Of a DNA stretch of 64,000 nt, positions 1 to 8,910 are shown one piece after another. The stretch covers positions 62,001 to 126,000 of the forward strand of contig NZ_JAXOFX010000002.1 in NCBI RefSeq assembly GCF_034427655.1, read 5' to 3'. The notes under the pieces are model-generated. The model was given only the letters and a program-made list of their open reading frames with translations, had not been told where the DNA came from and did no database searches. Within the stretch, counting starts at the first letter, position 1. Every line of letters starts with the position of its first letter. A program made the position numbers and the translations under genes. This stretch comes from Robertmurraya_A mangrovi (GTDB lineage Bacteria; Bacillota; Bacilli; Bacillales; Cytobacillaceae).

Positions 1-1142
1 ATATCGACGGAAATGAATATATCGACTATGTTTTATCATGGGGTCCACTTATTTTAGGTCATACCAATGATCGAGTAGTTGAAAGTATTAAAAAGGTGGC
101 TGAACTTGGTACAAGCTTTGGTGCCCCTTCGTTAATAGAAAGCGAAATGGCGAAACTTGTTCGTGAGCGTGTTCCTTCTATTGAAGTCATTCGTATGGTT
201 TCGTCTGGTACAGAGGCGACGATGAGTGCCTTGCGTTTAGCACGTGGATATACGAATCGAAATAAAATCTTAAAATTTGAGGGCTGCTACCATGGCCATG
301 GTGATTCATTGCTGATTAAAGCAGGTTCAGGGGTTGCTACACTTGGTTTACCAGATAGCCCTGGTGTCCCTGAGGGTGTCGCTCAAAACACAATTACGGT
401 TCCTTATAACGATTTAGAAAGCGTACGATATGCTTTCGAACAATATGGAGAAGATATCGCTGGAGTGATTGTAGAGCCAGTGGCAGGAAACATGGGTGTC
501 GTTGTTCCTCAACCAGGTTTCTTAGAAGGTCTTCGTGAAATCACAACACAATACGGCACACTACTTATTTTTGATGAAGTAATGACAGGTTTCCGTGTTG
601 GTTACCATTGTGCTCAAGGTGTTTATGGCATTACACCTGACCTGACTTGTCTAGGAAAGGTTATCGGTGGAGGCCTTCCAGTTGGCGCATACGGAGGAAA
701 AGCGGAAATTATGGAGCAAATTGCACCAAGTGGTCCGATTTATCAAGCTGGAACGTTATCAGGTAATCCATTAGCGATGTCTGCAGGATATGAAACGCTA
801 AGTCAATTAACACCTGAAAGCTATGTGGAATTTGACCGTAAAGCAGCTTTACTTGAGGAAGGTCTAGCTCTAGCAGCTCAAAAATATGACATCCCTCATT
901 ACTTAACGAGAGCTGGTTCTATGGTTGGCTTCTTCTTCACAAACGAAGAAGTAACAAACTACGAACAAGCAAAAACTTCAAACCTAGACTATTTTGCAAC
1001 ATACTATCGTGAAATGGCTGACCAAGGAATCTTCCTACCACCTTCACAATTTGAAGGAATGTTCCTATCAACCGTTCATAGCGACGAAGATATCGAAAAA
1101 ACCATTCACGCTGCTGAAATTGCTTTTTCTAAGCTTAAATAA
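1..1142 (+). CDS. hemL: Glutamate-1-semialdehyde 2,1-aminomutase, 5' end missing
   Basis: PLP enzyme that converts glutamate-1-semialdehyde to 5-aminolevulinate, the last step of the C5 route to tetrapyrroles, in the cytosol. The reading frame is open from base 3 (first residues IDGNEYIDYVLSWG), so about 379 residues of a roughly 430-residue family protein are present and about 50 lie upstream of the window. Visible family motifs are SSGTEATMSALRLAR, CYHGHGD, LIFDEVMTGFR and the PLP-lysine segment CLGKVIGGGLP (Lys codon at 657). A GTG at 96 would give a truncated protein and is not the start. It is followed by a good terminator and then spoVID, as in B. subtilis where hemL ends the hem operon. 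Confidence 0.97.
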   Translation, partial: IDGNEYIDYVLSWGPLILGHTNDRVVESIKKVAELGTSFGAPSLIESEMAKLVRERVPSIEVIRMVSSGTEATMSALRLARGYTNRNKILKFEGCYHGHGDSLLIKAGSGVATLGLPDSPGVPEGVAQNTITVPYNDLESVRYAFEQYGEDIAGVIVEPVAGNMGVVVPQPGFLEGLREITTQYGTLLIFDEVMTGFRVGYHCAQGVYGITPDLTCLGKVIGGGLPVGAYGGKAEIMEQIAPSGPIYQAGTLSGNPLAMSAGYETLSQLTPESYVEFDRKAALLEEGLALAAQKYDIPHYLTRAGSMVGFFFTNEEVTNYEQAKTSNLDYFATYYREMADQGIFLPPSQFEGMFLSTVHSDEDIEKTIHAAEIAFSKLK

Positions 1143-1150
1143 TTTGTATG

Positions 1151-1178
1151 GCACTCATCAAAAGATGGGTGCTTTTTT
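1151..1178 (+). terminator. hemL terminator
   Basis: A 9-bp stem (GCACTCATC / GATGGGTGC, one G-U pair) with an AAAA loop is followed by six T residues, 8 nt after the hemL stop. This is a standard intrinsic terminator closing the hem operon. Confidence 0.85.
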
Positions 1179-1339
1179 ACGATTAAAACAAAACTTGTCC
1201 TACCGATATGAACCCTCTATTTAAAAGGAAATTCAACATTCCCGAAAATAAAACGTTTTTATTCATAAAAATATTATCTGTTTCATAGAGTGTTAATGAC
1301 ATAGTGATTATACGAAAAGGAACGAAAGGAGGAATCGCT

Positions 1340-2620
1340 TTGTCTCAAGAGAATGAGTCATGCCTAAGATTTTCATTAGAGGAATCCGTGTGGTTTCAAA
1401 AAGGACAGGAAGTAGCGGAGTTAATCTCAATTTCGCTTGATCCAAATATTAAAATTCAAGAAAATGATCTATATGTAACCATTAAAGGCGCTTTACAATT
1501 AACGGGAGAATATAAGCGTTATGAAGACGAGGAAGCTGTAGAAGAACTATTATCTGCTCCTAAATTTATTCAAAATGTTGAAGACCGAGGAGAGGGAGTA
1601 TACGAATTCACTCACCGTTTCCCTGTTGATATTACTATCCCAAATAACCGCATTCAAAGTGTATACGACATTGGGGTGGAAGTAGAATCTTTTGACTATG
1701 TTTTTCCAGAGCGCAGCTGCATGAAGTTAACAGCTGACTTGACCATTAGCGGATTATATGGTGACCAACAGCATGCACCTGCTAATGAAATTGAAGAAGA
1801 GCAAGTCGAGGTACAAGAGGTAACCCAATCATTTGAGCAAGAAGTAGAAAGACCAGTTGAAGTGGAACTGGTGGCTGAGCAACAAGTAGAAGAGCCACAG
1901 GAAATCGAGTTTGAACTTGAGCCGCTCTATCGTTCTTCGGCTGCAGTAGCAGAGGTAGAAGAAGAAGTAGAAGAAGTTGCTCAACAAGAGGAAGTTTCCG
2001 ACGTTAAGCAAGAAGTTTTAGAGGAAAAAGAAGAAGACCTATATACTCCTTTTGAGGCAGAAGCTAGAAAACTGCCAGAATCAGAAGAAGTAACCAATAC
2101 ATTGAATAAAGAAGAAAACTGGGAAGCTCCAACTGTAACGGTAAATGAAGGAGCTAGTTCTGAAGCTGTAACAGCTGTTTCTGAAGTTCAAGAAGTTGAG
2201 CAAAAGAAGCCGGTTAGTCCTGAGATTTCGTTCTCGGCACAACGAAAAGAAGAAAGTGCTCCGGTTGAACCTAAAGACTATAAAAAGGAAGAAAGCTTTA
2301 GTTCACTTCTTTCAGAGAAAGAAGAAGTGGAAAGTGAATCTTCTTCATCATCTTCATCTTCAGAGGAAGTAGTGAAAAAGAAGAAAAAGCCATCTTCTAA
2401 AAAAGGTTTATCTTTAACTGAATTTTTTGCTAGAAAAGAAGAAGAGGAACTTGCGAAATTAAGGATGTGCATTGTTCAGCATGGTGACACTCTTGACACG
2501 CTAGCTGAGCGTTATGATATTAGCGTTCAACAATTGCTTCGAGTGAATCGTTTAGAAGTTAATCAAGATGTATACGAAGGGCAAGTATTATATATTCCTA
2601 TTGTAGTTGCCCAGAACTAA
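1340..2620 (+). CDS. spoVID: Spore coat morphogenetic protein SpoVID
   Basis: SpoVID sits at the forespore surface, drives coat encasement and interacts with SafA. I chose the TTG at 1340 because AAAGGAGG ends 7 nt before it and the protein then begins MSQENESCLRFSLEESVWF, as SpoVID proteins do; an upstream in-frame GTG at 1304 has no such site. The 426-residue protein has an N-terminal SPOCS-like domain (about 1-150), a long Glu/Val-rich acidic and low-complexity middle with a Ser8 run, a Lys-rich patch, and a C-terminal LysM domain (about 375-420, VQHGDTLDTLAERY). It lies between hemL and ysxE as in B. subtilis and has its own terminator. Expression is expected from sigma-E, but I could not assign a clear sigma-E promoter. 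Confidence 0.93.
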   Translation: MSQENESCLRFSLEESVWFQKGQEVAELISISLDPNIKIQENDLYVTIKGALQLTGEYKRYEDEEAVEELLSAPKFIQNVEDRGEGVYEFTHRFPVDITIPNNRIQSVYDIGVEVESFDYVFPERSCMKLTADLTISGLYGDQQHAPANEIEEEQVEVQEVTQSFEQEVERPVEVELVAEQQVEEPQEIEFELEPLYRSSAAVAEVEEEVEEVAQQEEVSDVKQEVLEEKEEDLYTPFEAEARKLPESEEVTNTLNKEENWEAPTVTVNEGASSEAVTAVSEVQEVEQKKPVSPEISFSAQRKEESAPVEPKDYKKEESFSSLLSEKEEVESESSSSSSSSEEVVKKKKKPSSKKGLSLTEFFARKEEEELAKLRMCIVQHGDTLDTLAERYDISVQQLLRVNRLEVNQDVYEGQVLYIPIVVAQN

Positions 2621-2623
2621 CAA

Positions 2624-2678
2624 GGAAACAGGCTGGGTAGGTATAAAAACACCTGCTCAACTGTTTTCTTTTATTTTT
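2624..2678 (+). terminator. spoVID terminator
   Basis: Long imperfect hairpin: GGAAACAG pairs with CTGTTTTC and GGGTAGGT with ACCTGCTC, allowing G-U pairs. It is followed by TTTTATTTTT. Confidence 0.75.
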
Positions 2679-2784
2679 ACCAGTTTAGAAAGTTGAAACT
2701 AGAAGCCATAATACTTCCCTGGCATTCATAGATATGTAGAAACAGCGTTTATGAAAATAGCCTGGACGAAAGAAGTGAACTGAA

Positions 2785-3852
2785 ATGAATACGCAAAATC
2801 GTCTTCAACAATTTGCTCCGATTTTACAAAACTACTCCGTTCAACCACACTTTATTGAAGACTTTGGAAAAGTACAAAGAGTATATTCAGATAAAGGTGT
2901 TTTTGCATTAAAGAAAATTCCTATTCATCAAGGAACTGAATTTATAAAAAATGTTCATTTTTTATATCAAAAGGGTTTTAATCGAATCGTTCCCATCTAT
3001 CCAACCATTGATGGTCGTTATGCCGTATTAGATAAGAAATATTTATATTATTTAATGCCGTGGCTTCCTAATGAAGAAAAAGAGAATAGAAGTAAGCGCC
3101 ATGAGCAGCTATTCCGCGAGCTAGCAAGGCTTCATACATTATCAGTCAGTGAAGTGAAGATTAATAAAGAAGAAAAGGAACAACATTACGAGGAATCTCT
3201 TCATCATCTAGAAACACAAAATGAATTTATAGAGGGCTTTATAGATGAATGTGAAACTAGATGGTATATGTCTCCTTTTGAACTTTTATTCTGTCTTTAC
3301 TACAATGATATTTTTCAGGCTCTAAAGTTCTCAAGAAACAAAATGAAAGATTGGTATGAGCAAACGAAAGAGGATGAAAAAGCTAGAGCGGTCATTATCC
3401 ACGGTAAAATTTCAACAGAACATTTTTTATTTGATGAGAGAGGATATGGCTACTTCTCAAACTTTGAAAATAGCAGGAAGGGTTCTCCCATTCATGATTT
3501 ACTACCATTTTTATCTAGATCCTTAAATACGTATCCCAAAAAACAAGAGGACTATATTAATTGGTTTTATACGTATTTTAAATACTTTCCGTTAAAAGAT
3601 GAAGAGATGCTCCTGTTCTTAAGTTACTTAGCTCACCCTGGCCCTATTTTACGGACAGTAGAGCAATATCATAAGGCGGAAAAGAAAAATGAAAGAAAGT
3701 TTGTCCAACAATTGCAGCGAGATTATTGGCTCTTAAAAAACACGGAGTATATTGTGATGCGTATCGAGGAAATTGAAAGGCAGAAGAAGCAAGCACAAGC
3801 GGAGGCTCAGGCACAAGCGCAAGCACAGGCACAAAATGGAGCCCAAAGTTAA
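2785..3852 (+). CDS. ysxE: Spore coat protein YsxE (CotS-family pseudokinase)
   Basis: 355-residue protein with the aminoglycoside-phosphotransferase/CotS fold. In B. subtilis YsxE is a coat protein encoded directly after spoVID, as here. The N-lobe has VFALKKI in place of a kinase VAVK-type segment. The catalytic loop reads IIHGKISTEHFLF (HGK instead of HGD), and the following metal-binding segment reads YFSNFENS instead of DFD, so both acidic catalytic residues are gone and the protein is probably a structural pseudokinase. The C-terminus ends in an Ala/Gln repeat (QAQAEAQAQAQAQAQ) that looks like a coding microsatellite. The ATG at 2785 has only a weak ribosome-binding site (GAAAGAAGTGAAC). 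Confidence 0.88.
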   Translation: MNTQNRLQQFAPILQNYSVQPHFIEDFGKVQRVYSDKGVFALKKIPIHQGTEFIKNVHFLYQKGFNRIVPIYPTIDGRYAVLDKKYLYYLMPWLPNEEKENRSKRHEQLFRELARLHTLSVSEVKINKEEKEQHYEESLHHLETQNEFIEGFIDECETRWYMSPFELLFCLYYNDIFQALKFSRNKMKDWYEQTKEDEKARAVIIHGKISTEHFLFDERGYGYFSNFENSRKGSPIHDLLPFLSRSLNTYPKKQEDYINWFYTYFKYFPLKDEEMLLFLSYLAHPGPILRTVEQYHKAEKKNERKFVQQLQRDYWLLKNTEYIVMRIEEIERQKKQAQAEAQAQAQAQAQNGAQS

Positions 3853-3867
3853 TAGAAACTTGGGCTC
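3839..3867 (+). terminator. Possible terminator at the end of ysxE
   Basis: GAGCCCAAAG pairs with ACTTGGGCTC (one bulged A) around the ysxE stop codon, but the following bases (TATATTACTTC) are a poor T tract. It could serve the convergent minus-strand gene as well. Weak call. Confidence 0.35.
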
Positions 3868-4058
3868 TATATTACTTCTAATCGGAAAGCAATGGCAATC
3901 ATAATAAAGATAGCTAAAAGAAGTACATCAAATGTAGTTGGAATCAATATGGTCCGGATTCCTTGAAACACACAGAAGGGTATAATAAACTGAGCGCAAA
4001 CCGCTCGTGTTGTCCTCAACCAAGGTGGCAGTGTATAAGGGTTAAATCTCCTCTTCAT
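3867..4058 (-). CDS. Small membrane protein, unknown function
   Basis: 63-residue protein on the minus strand between ysxE and valS. A longer frame starts with GTG at 4094, but the ATG at 4056-4058 is preferred: AAAGGATGGGAG lies just upstream and the protein then begins MKRRFNPYTLPPWLRTTRA. After a basic, proline-containing N-terminus there are two hydrophobic segments (about 19-40 and 42-60), and the protein ends in EVI. I believe similar short proteins occur here in other Bacillus genomes, but I cannot give a function. It converges with ysxE. Confidence 0.7.
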   Translation of the reverse strand: MKRRFNPYTLPPWLRTTRAVCAQFIIPFCVFQGIRTILIPTTFDVLLLAIFIMIAIAFRLEVI

Positions 4059-4252
4059 GATCTCCCATCCTTTCTTCTTTCTTATTTCCACCAAATTAAA
4101 ATAAAAAAGTCGTTAATGGCCTATATGTTAATCTTATGATTAGGTTTCTATGATTGTGTCTAAAATTTCACTCGTGCATAAACTAAGAGTACGAATAAGC
4201 TGAGGGTGATGAATCATTTTTGTATAGAAACAAAAAAATTCGGTTATCCTTA

Positions 4253-4282
4253 TTGACGTTAGCAACTATTTTTAGGTAGTAT
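4253..4282 (+). promoter_or_regulatory. Likely sigma-A promoter for valS
   Basis: TTGACG (4253-4258) and TAGTAT (4277-4282) are separated by 18 bp. A start near 4289 would place the T-box leader at the 5' end of the transcript. Confidence 0.5.
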
Positions 4283-4310
4283 TATGATTATAAATTAATC
4301 TATATAAGAC

Positions 4311-4567
4311 AAAAGCCTTGATAGGGAAGAGTACTATGCTAGCCGACTTGAAGAGAGGAAAACCATTAGCTGGGAGGTTTTCTAAGCGGATCCATAGGAA
4401 GGTCGCCCTTGAGCTTCTTTTGCGAATGATATCTTATCTAGTAGTAAAAGACGGGAAAACCGTTATCTGATTTGAGAGCCAATCCAATATTTTATTTGGG
4501 CTGGAAAAAAAGGTGGTACCGCGAAGCAAACTCCATTCGTCCTTTTATGAGACGAATGGAGTTTTTT
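4311..4567 (+). promoter_or_regulatory. Valine-specific T-box leader of valS
   Basis: T-box riboswitches read uncharged tRNA and switch between a terminator and an antiterminator. The T-box core AGGTGGTACCGCG is at 4511-4523. In Stem I, AAGC (4313) pairs with GCTT (4413), AGGG (4323) with CCCT (4406) and CTATG (4334) with CATAG (4393). These enclose the loop with AGAGTA on one side and GAAGGTCG on the other, so the specifier is GTC at 4402-4404, a valine codon, matching the downstream valS. The terminator is a perfect 11-bp stem (4531-4541 with 4551-4561) followed by TTTTTT. Confidence 0.95.
4531..4567 (+). terminator. T-box conditional terminator
   Basis: CTCCATTCGTC pairs with GACGAATGGAG, then TTTTTT. 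The 5' arm directly follows the T-box core and is the part expected to re-pair in the antiterminator. Confidence 0.9.
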
Positions 4568-4595
4568 ATTTTTTCGGAAATTGGAGGAAATGAAG

Positions 4596-7241
4596 ATGGA
4601 AAACAATGAATTAACAATGCCAACGAAATACGATCCGCAGGCAATTGAAAAGGGTCGTTATGATTGGTGGTTAAACGGTAAATTTTTTGAAGCAAAAGAT
4701 GATGAAAGTAAACAGCCTTATACGATTGTAATCCCACCACCGAACGTTACAGGGAAACTACATTTAGGCCATGCATGGGATACAACTCTACAAGACATCC
4801 TGACTCGTATGAAGCGTATGCAAGGGTATGATGTACTATGGTTACCAGGTATGGACCACGCTGGTATCGCTACGCAAGCGAAAGTAGAAGAAAAGCTTCG
4901 TAACGAAGGCATCAGTCGCTATGATTTAGGCCGTGAGAAATTCGTTGAAGAAACATGGAAGTGGAAAGAAGAGTACGCACAACATATTCGTCAACAATGG
5001 TCTAAATTAGGTCTTGGATTAGACTACAGCCGTGAGCGTTTTACTTTAGATGAAGGCTTATCAAAAGCCGTTCGTGAAGTATTCGTTTCACTTTATAAAA
5101 AAGGGTTAATCTATCGCGGTGAATATATCATCAACTGGGATCCTTCTACGAAAACAGCTCTTTCAGATATTGAAGTTATTTACAAGGATGTACAGGGTGC
5201 ATTCTATCACATGAAATATCCTTTAGCTGACGGTTCAGGCTTTATTGAAGTAGCAACAACTCGTCCTGAAACGATGCTTGGTGATACAGCTGTAGCGGTA
5301 CATCCGGAAGATGAGCGTTACAAACACTTAATCGGTAAAACCGTAATTCTACCAATCGTTGGTCGTGAGATTCCGATTGTTGGTGATGATTACGTTGATA
5401 TGGAATTCGGTTCTGGTGCAGTTAAAATTACTCCAGCACATGACCCTAACGACTTTGAAATTGGAAACCGTCATAACTTAGAGCGTGTATTAGTAATGAA
5501 TGAAGACGGTTCAATGAATGCTAATGCGGGTAAATATAAGGGCTTAGATCGCTTTGAGTGCCGTAAGCAAATTGTAAAAGACCTTCAAGATGCAGATGTA
5601 TTGTTTAAAATTGAAGAACATATGCACTCTGTTGGACATTCTGAACGTAGTGGTGCTGTCGTTGAACCTTACTTATCAACACAATGGTTTGTAAAAATGC
5701 AGCCACTAGCAGACGAGGCAATTGCTCTTCAAAGTAAAGAAGAGAAAGTAAACTTTGTACCTGACCGTTTCGAAAAAACTTACCTACACTGGATGGAGAA
5801 TATTCGTGACTGGTGTATTTCTCGTCAATTATGGTGGGGACACCGTATTCCAGCTTGGTATCACAACGAAACAGGCGAAGTACATGTTGACCATGAGCCA
5901 CCAGCTGACATTGAAAATTGGACACAAGATAACGATGTACTAGATACTTGGTTTAGTTCAGCACTATGGCCGTTCTCAACAATGGGCTGGCCTGAAGAAG
6001 ATGCACCAGACTTCAAACGTTACTATCCAACAGCTTGCTTAGTAACAGGTTATGACATCATTTTCTTCTGGGTATCTCGTATGATTTTCCAAGGCTTAGA
6101 ATTTACAGGCGAGCGTCCATTCAACGATGTATTAATCCACGGATTAGTACGTGATGCTCAAGGTCGTAAAATGAGTAAGTCATTAGGAAACGGTGTAGAT
6201 CCAATGGATGTAATCGACCAATATGGTGCTGACTCCCTTCGTTACTTCCTATCAACAGGAAGCTCACCAGGTCAAGACTTACGTTTCAGCATGGAAAAAG
6301 TTGAAGCAACTTGGAACTTTGCTAATAAAATCTGGAACGCATCCCGTTTTGCTTTAATGAACATGAACGGCTTGAAGTTCGAGGAAATTGATTTAACAGG
6401 TGAAAAATCAGTTGCAGATAAATGGATCTTAACTCGTCTAAATGAAACCATTGAAACGGTTACTCGTCTATCTGATCGTTATGAGTTCGGTGAAGTGGGC
6501 CGTGTTCTTTACAACTTCATTTGGGATGATTTCTGTGATTGGTATATTGAAATGGCGAAGCTTCCTCTATACGGAGAAGATGAAGCAGCGAAATTGACTA
6601 CTCGTTCAGTTCTAGCTTACGTACTAGATAACACGATGCGTCTATTACACCCATTCATGCCATTTATTACAGAGGAAATTTGGCAAAACCTACCTCACGA
6701 AGGAGAGTCTATTACAACAGCTAAATGGCCAGAAGTAAATGCTGAACTATCTGATAACCAAGCTGCTACAGAAATGAAACTGCTTGTTGAAATCATTCGT
6801 TCAGTACGTAATAGCCGTGCAGAGGTTAACACGCCATTAAGTAAGAAAATTAAAATGATTGTAAAAGGGAAAGATGAAGCAGTAATCGCAACGTTAGAGA
6901 AAAACCGTGGCTATATTGAGAGATTCTGTAACCCAGAAGAACTAATTATTGCTTCTGACGTAGAAACTCCAGATAAAGCAATGACAGCGGTTGTAACGGG
7001 TGCTGAAATCATTTTACCTCTAGAAGGACTAATCAATATTGACGAAGAAGTGGCTCGTCTTAAAAAAGAATACGATAGATTAGACAAAGAAGTAGAACGT
7101 GTTCAGAAGAAACTAAGCAACGAAGGCTTCGTGAAAAAAGCTCCTGAAAAAGTAATTGAAGAAGAAAAAGCAAAAGAAAAAGATTACTTAGAAAAGAGAG
7201 CAGCAGTTGAAGCACGAATTAAAGAATTAAAAGGGGAATAA
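4596..7241 (+). CDS. valS: Valyl-tRNA synthetase
   Basis: Class I aminoacyl-tRNA synthetase that charges tRNA-Val and edits misactivated threonine. The ATG at 4596 is chosen over ATG 4590 and TTG 4581 because GGAGG (4583-4587) is 8 nt before it. This gives MENNELTMPTKYDPQAIEKG and 881 residues, close to the usual length for Bacillus ValS. The HIGH-type signature is HLGH (56-59) and the KMSKS loop is at 525-529. The large CP1 editing domain (about 190-345), the anticodon-binding domain and a C-terminal coiled-coil arm (about 810-881, Lys/Glu-rich heptads) follow in order. The T-box upstream makes it valine-responsive. It is probably co-transcribed with folC, since only a weak hairpin separates them. 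Confidence 0.98.
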   Translation: MENNELTMPTKYDPQAIEKGRYDWWLNGKFFEAKDDESKQPYTIVIPPPNVTGKLHLGHAWDTTLQDILTRMKRMQGYDVLWLPGMDHAGIATQAKVEEKLRNEGISRYDLGREKFVEETWKWKEEYAQHIRQQWSKLGLGLDYSRERFTLDEGLSKAVREVFVSLYKKGLIYRGEYIINWDPSTKTALSDIEVIYKDVQGAFYHMKYPLADGSGFIEVATTRPETMLGDTAVAVHPEDERYKHLIGKTVILPIVGREIPIVGDDYVDMEFGSGAVKITPAHDPNDFEIGNRHNLERVLVMNEDGSMNANAGKYKGLDRFECRKQIVKDLQDADVLFKIEEHMHSVGHSERSGAVVEPYLSTQWFVKMQPLADEAIALQSKEEKVNFVPDRFEKTYLHWMENIRDWCISRQLWWGHRIPAWYHNETGEVHVDHEPPADIENWTQDNDVLDTWFSSALWPFSTMGWPEEDAPDFKRYYPTACLVTGYDIIFFWVSRMIFQGLEFTGERPFNDVLIHGLVRDAQGRKMSKSLGNGVDPMDVIDQYGADSLRYFLSTGSSPGQDLRFSMEKVEATWNFANKIWNASRFALMNMNGLKFEEIDLTGEKSVADKWILTRLNETIETVTRLSDRYEFGEVGRVLYNFIWDDFCDWYIEMAKLPLYGEDEAAKLTTRSVLAYVLDNTMRLLHPFMPFITEEIWQNLPHEGESITTAKWPEVNAELSDNQAATEMKLLVEIIRSVRNSRAEVNTPLSKKIKMIVKGKDEAVIATLEKNRGYIERFCNPEELIIASDVETPDKAMTAVVTGAEIILPLEGLINIDEEVARLKKEYDRLDKEVERVQKKLSNEGFVKKAPEKVIEEEKAKEKDYLEKRAAVEARIKELKGE

Positions 7242-7254
7242 TGTAATTTTTAGA

Positions 7255-7291
7255 GACGAATCCTAACTTGAGGATTCGTCTTCCTCTTGTT
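7255..7291 (+). terminator. Weak hairpin between valS and folC
   Basis: GACGAATCC pairs perfectly with GGATTCGTC over an 8-nt loop, but the tail is TTCCTCTTGTT. It is probably partial or non-terminating, leaving folC in the valS transcript. Confidence 0.4.
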
Positions 7292-7313
7292 ATAAAAGTG
7301 GAGGTGCAGTTAG

Positions 7314-8630
7314 ATGTTTCAAACATATAAAGAAGCTATAGAATGGATTCATGCAAGACTAAGACTAGGTATGAAGCCAGGTTTATCAAGAATGGAATGG
7401 ATGATGGAAAAGTTAAATCATCCTGAAAGACGAATAAAAACCGTACATATTGGTGGAACAAATGGAAAAGGTTCTACCGTTACTTATCTGCGCTCTATTT
7501 TACAAGAGGGAGGTTTTAAGGTAGGAACCTTTACTTCCCCATACTTTGAGCAATTTAATGAAAGAATTTCAGTGAATGGCCAGCCCATTAGTGATGAGGA
7601 GATTGTTCAATTAACGAATGTCATAAAACCATTGAGTGATGAACTAGAGAAGACAGACTTAGGTGCTCCAACTGAATTTGAAGTCATTACCGCAATGTCA
7701 TTTTACTATTATGCTTTTGTTAACCCAGTTGATATAGTTTTATATGAAGTCGGGCTAGGTGGCCGATTAGATTCTACTAATATTATTCATCCACTGTTAT
7801 CTATCATTACAAGCATTGGACTCGATCATACGAATATTTTAGGTGAGTCGTATGCTGAAATTGCTTATGAAAAAGCTGGAATTATCAAAAATGGTGTTGG
7901 GTTGATAACAGCAGTTAAGCAACCAGAGGCGTTAGAAGTTATTCGAAATCAAGCTAGGGAAAAGAAATCTGCCATGTATTTATTAGGGGAGCAGTTTTCG
8001 GTTAATAATCATCATTCTTTAACCGGTGGAGAGTCATTTAATTTTCAATCTATTTTCCAAGCATTTGACGAGTTAGAGATTTCAATGATTGGAGAGCATC
8101 AAGTTGAAAACGCATCGTTAGCAGTTATGGCAACATTGCTTTTGAATAAATATTATTCCTTTATGGTGGAAGAAGAACAGATTAAAGCGGGGCTGAAAAA
8201 GGCTTACTGGCCAGGGCGGTTTGAAGTTATGTCTGAATCACCATTAGTAGTAATAGACGGAGCTCATAATGAAGAGGGAATTACCACACTTGTAAATGAA
8301 CTCGAAAAAAGATATTCCAATAAAAAGAAAAACATCATTTTTACTGCTTTAAGTGATAAAAAACTAGACAAAATTATTATGAAACTAGACCAAGTAGCAG
8401 ATAAAATTACTTTTGTTGAGTTTGATTATCCAAGAGCATCCCGTGCGGAAGATTTGTTTTCTATGAGTCAATCTCCTAACAAACATTTGGGGAAAGACTG
8501 GAAGAGTGAGTTGGAACAACAACTTACTCAATTAGACGAAGAAGAAATGTTAGTGATTACTGGTTCTTTGTACTTCTTATCTGAAGTAAAACCTTCTCTA
8601 TTAAATTTATTAAATAAAGCTTTTTTCTAA
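7314..8630 (+). CDS. folC: Folylpolyglutamate synthase / dihydrofolate synthase
   Basis: Adds glutamate to folates (and to dihydropteroate in bifunctional members) with ATP, in the cytosol. The 438-residue length fits the family. The P-loop is GGTNGKGST (47-55), followed by the Mur-ligase-like segments SPYFEQFNERI, EVGLGGRLDSTN and GLDHTNILG. The C-terminal domain carries VIDGAHNEEG. The start ATG has GGAGGTG about 7 nt upstream. In B. subtilis folC is followed by comC and spoIIB; here it is followed by a pilus locus. Confidence 0.96.
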   Translation: MFQTYKEAIEWIHARLRLGMKPGLSRMEWMMEKLNHPERRIKTVHIGGTNGKGSTVTYLRSILQEGGFKVGTFTSPYFEQFNERISVNGQPISDEEIVQLTNVIKPLSDELEKTDLGAPTEFEVITAMSFYYYAFVNPVDIVLYEVGLGGRLDSTNIIHPLLSIITSIGLDHTNILGESYAEIAYEKAGIIKNGVGLITAVKQPEALEVIRNQAREKKSAMYLLGEQFSVNNHHSLTGGESFNFQSIFQAFDELEISMIGEHQVENASLAVMATLLLNKYYSFMVEEEQIKAGLKKAYWPGRFEVMSESPLVVIDGAHNEEGITTLVNELEKRYSNKKKNIIFTALSDKKLDKIIMKLDQVADKITFVEFDYPRASRAEDLFSMSQSPNKHLGKDWKSELEQQLTQLDEEEMLVITGSLYFLSEVKPSLLNLLNKAFF

Positions 8631-8910
8631 AATTTATCTAGTTCTAACTGAGTACTAACATCCATAATAAATTGAGTGCTTTCGGATTTTTTAAACAAAT
8701 ATATTTTAGAAAAAAGCATGCCATCCGCATTTGTAGCACTTACATTTGATACTAGGGGTAAAAATCGGATTTAGGATTTTTACGTTAAAACATTTCAAAA
8801 AAACAGTCTTAAAAAATAAAACGTGATAGTCAAAAGTTTGAAAATTTGATAAAATAGAAATATTGACTATGAAATTTTGTTGAAATAACTTAAGGGAGGG
8901 AAGAAAAAAT

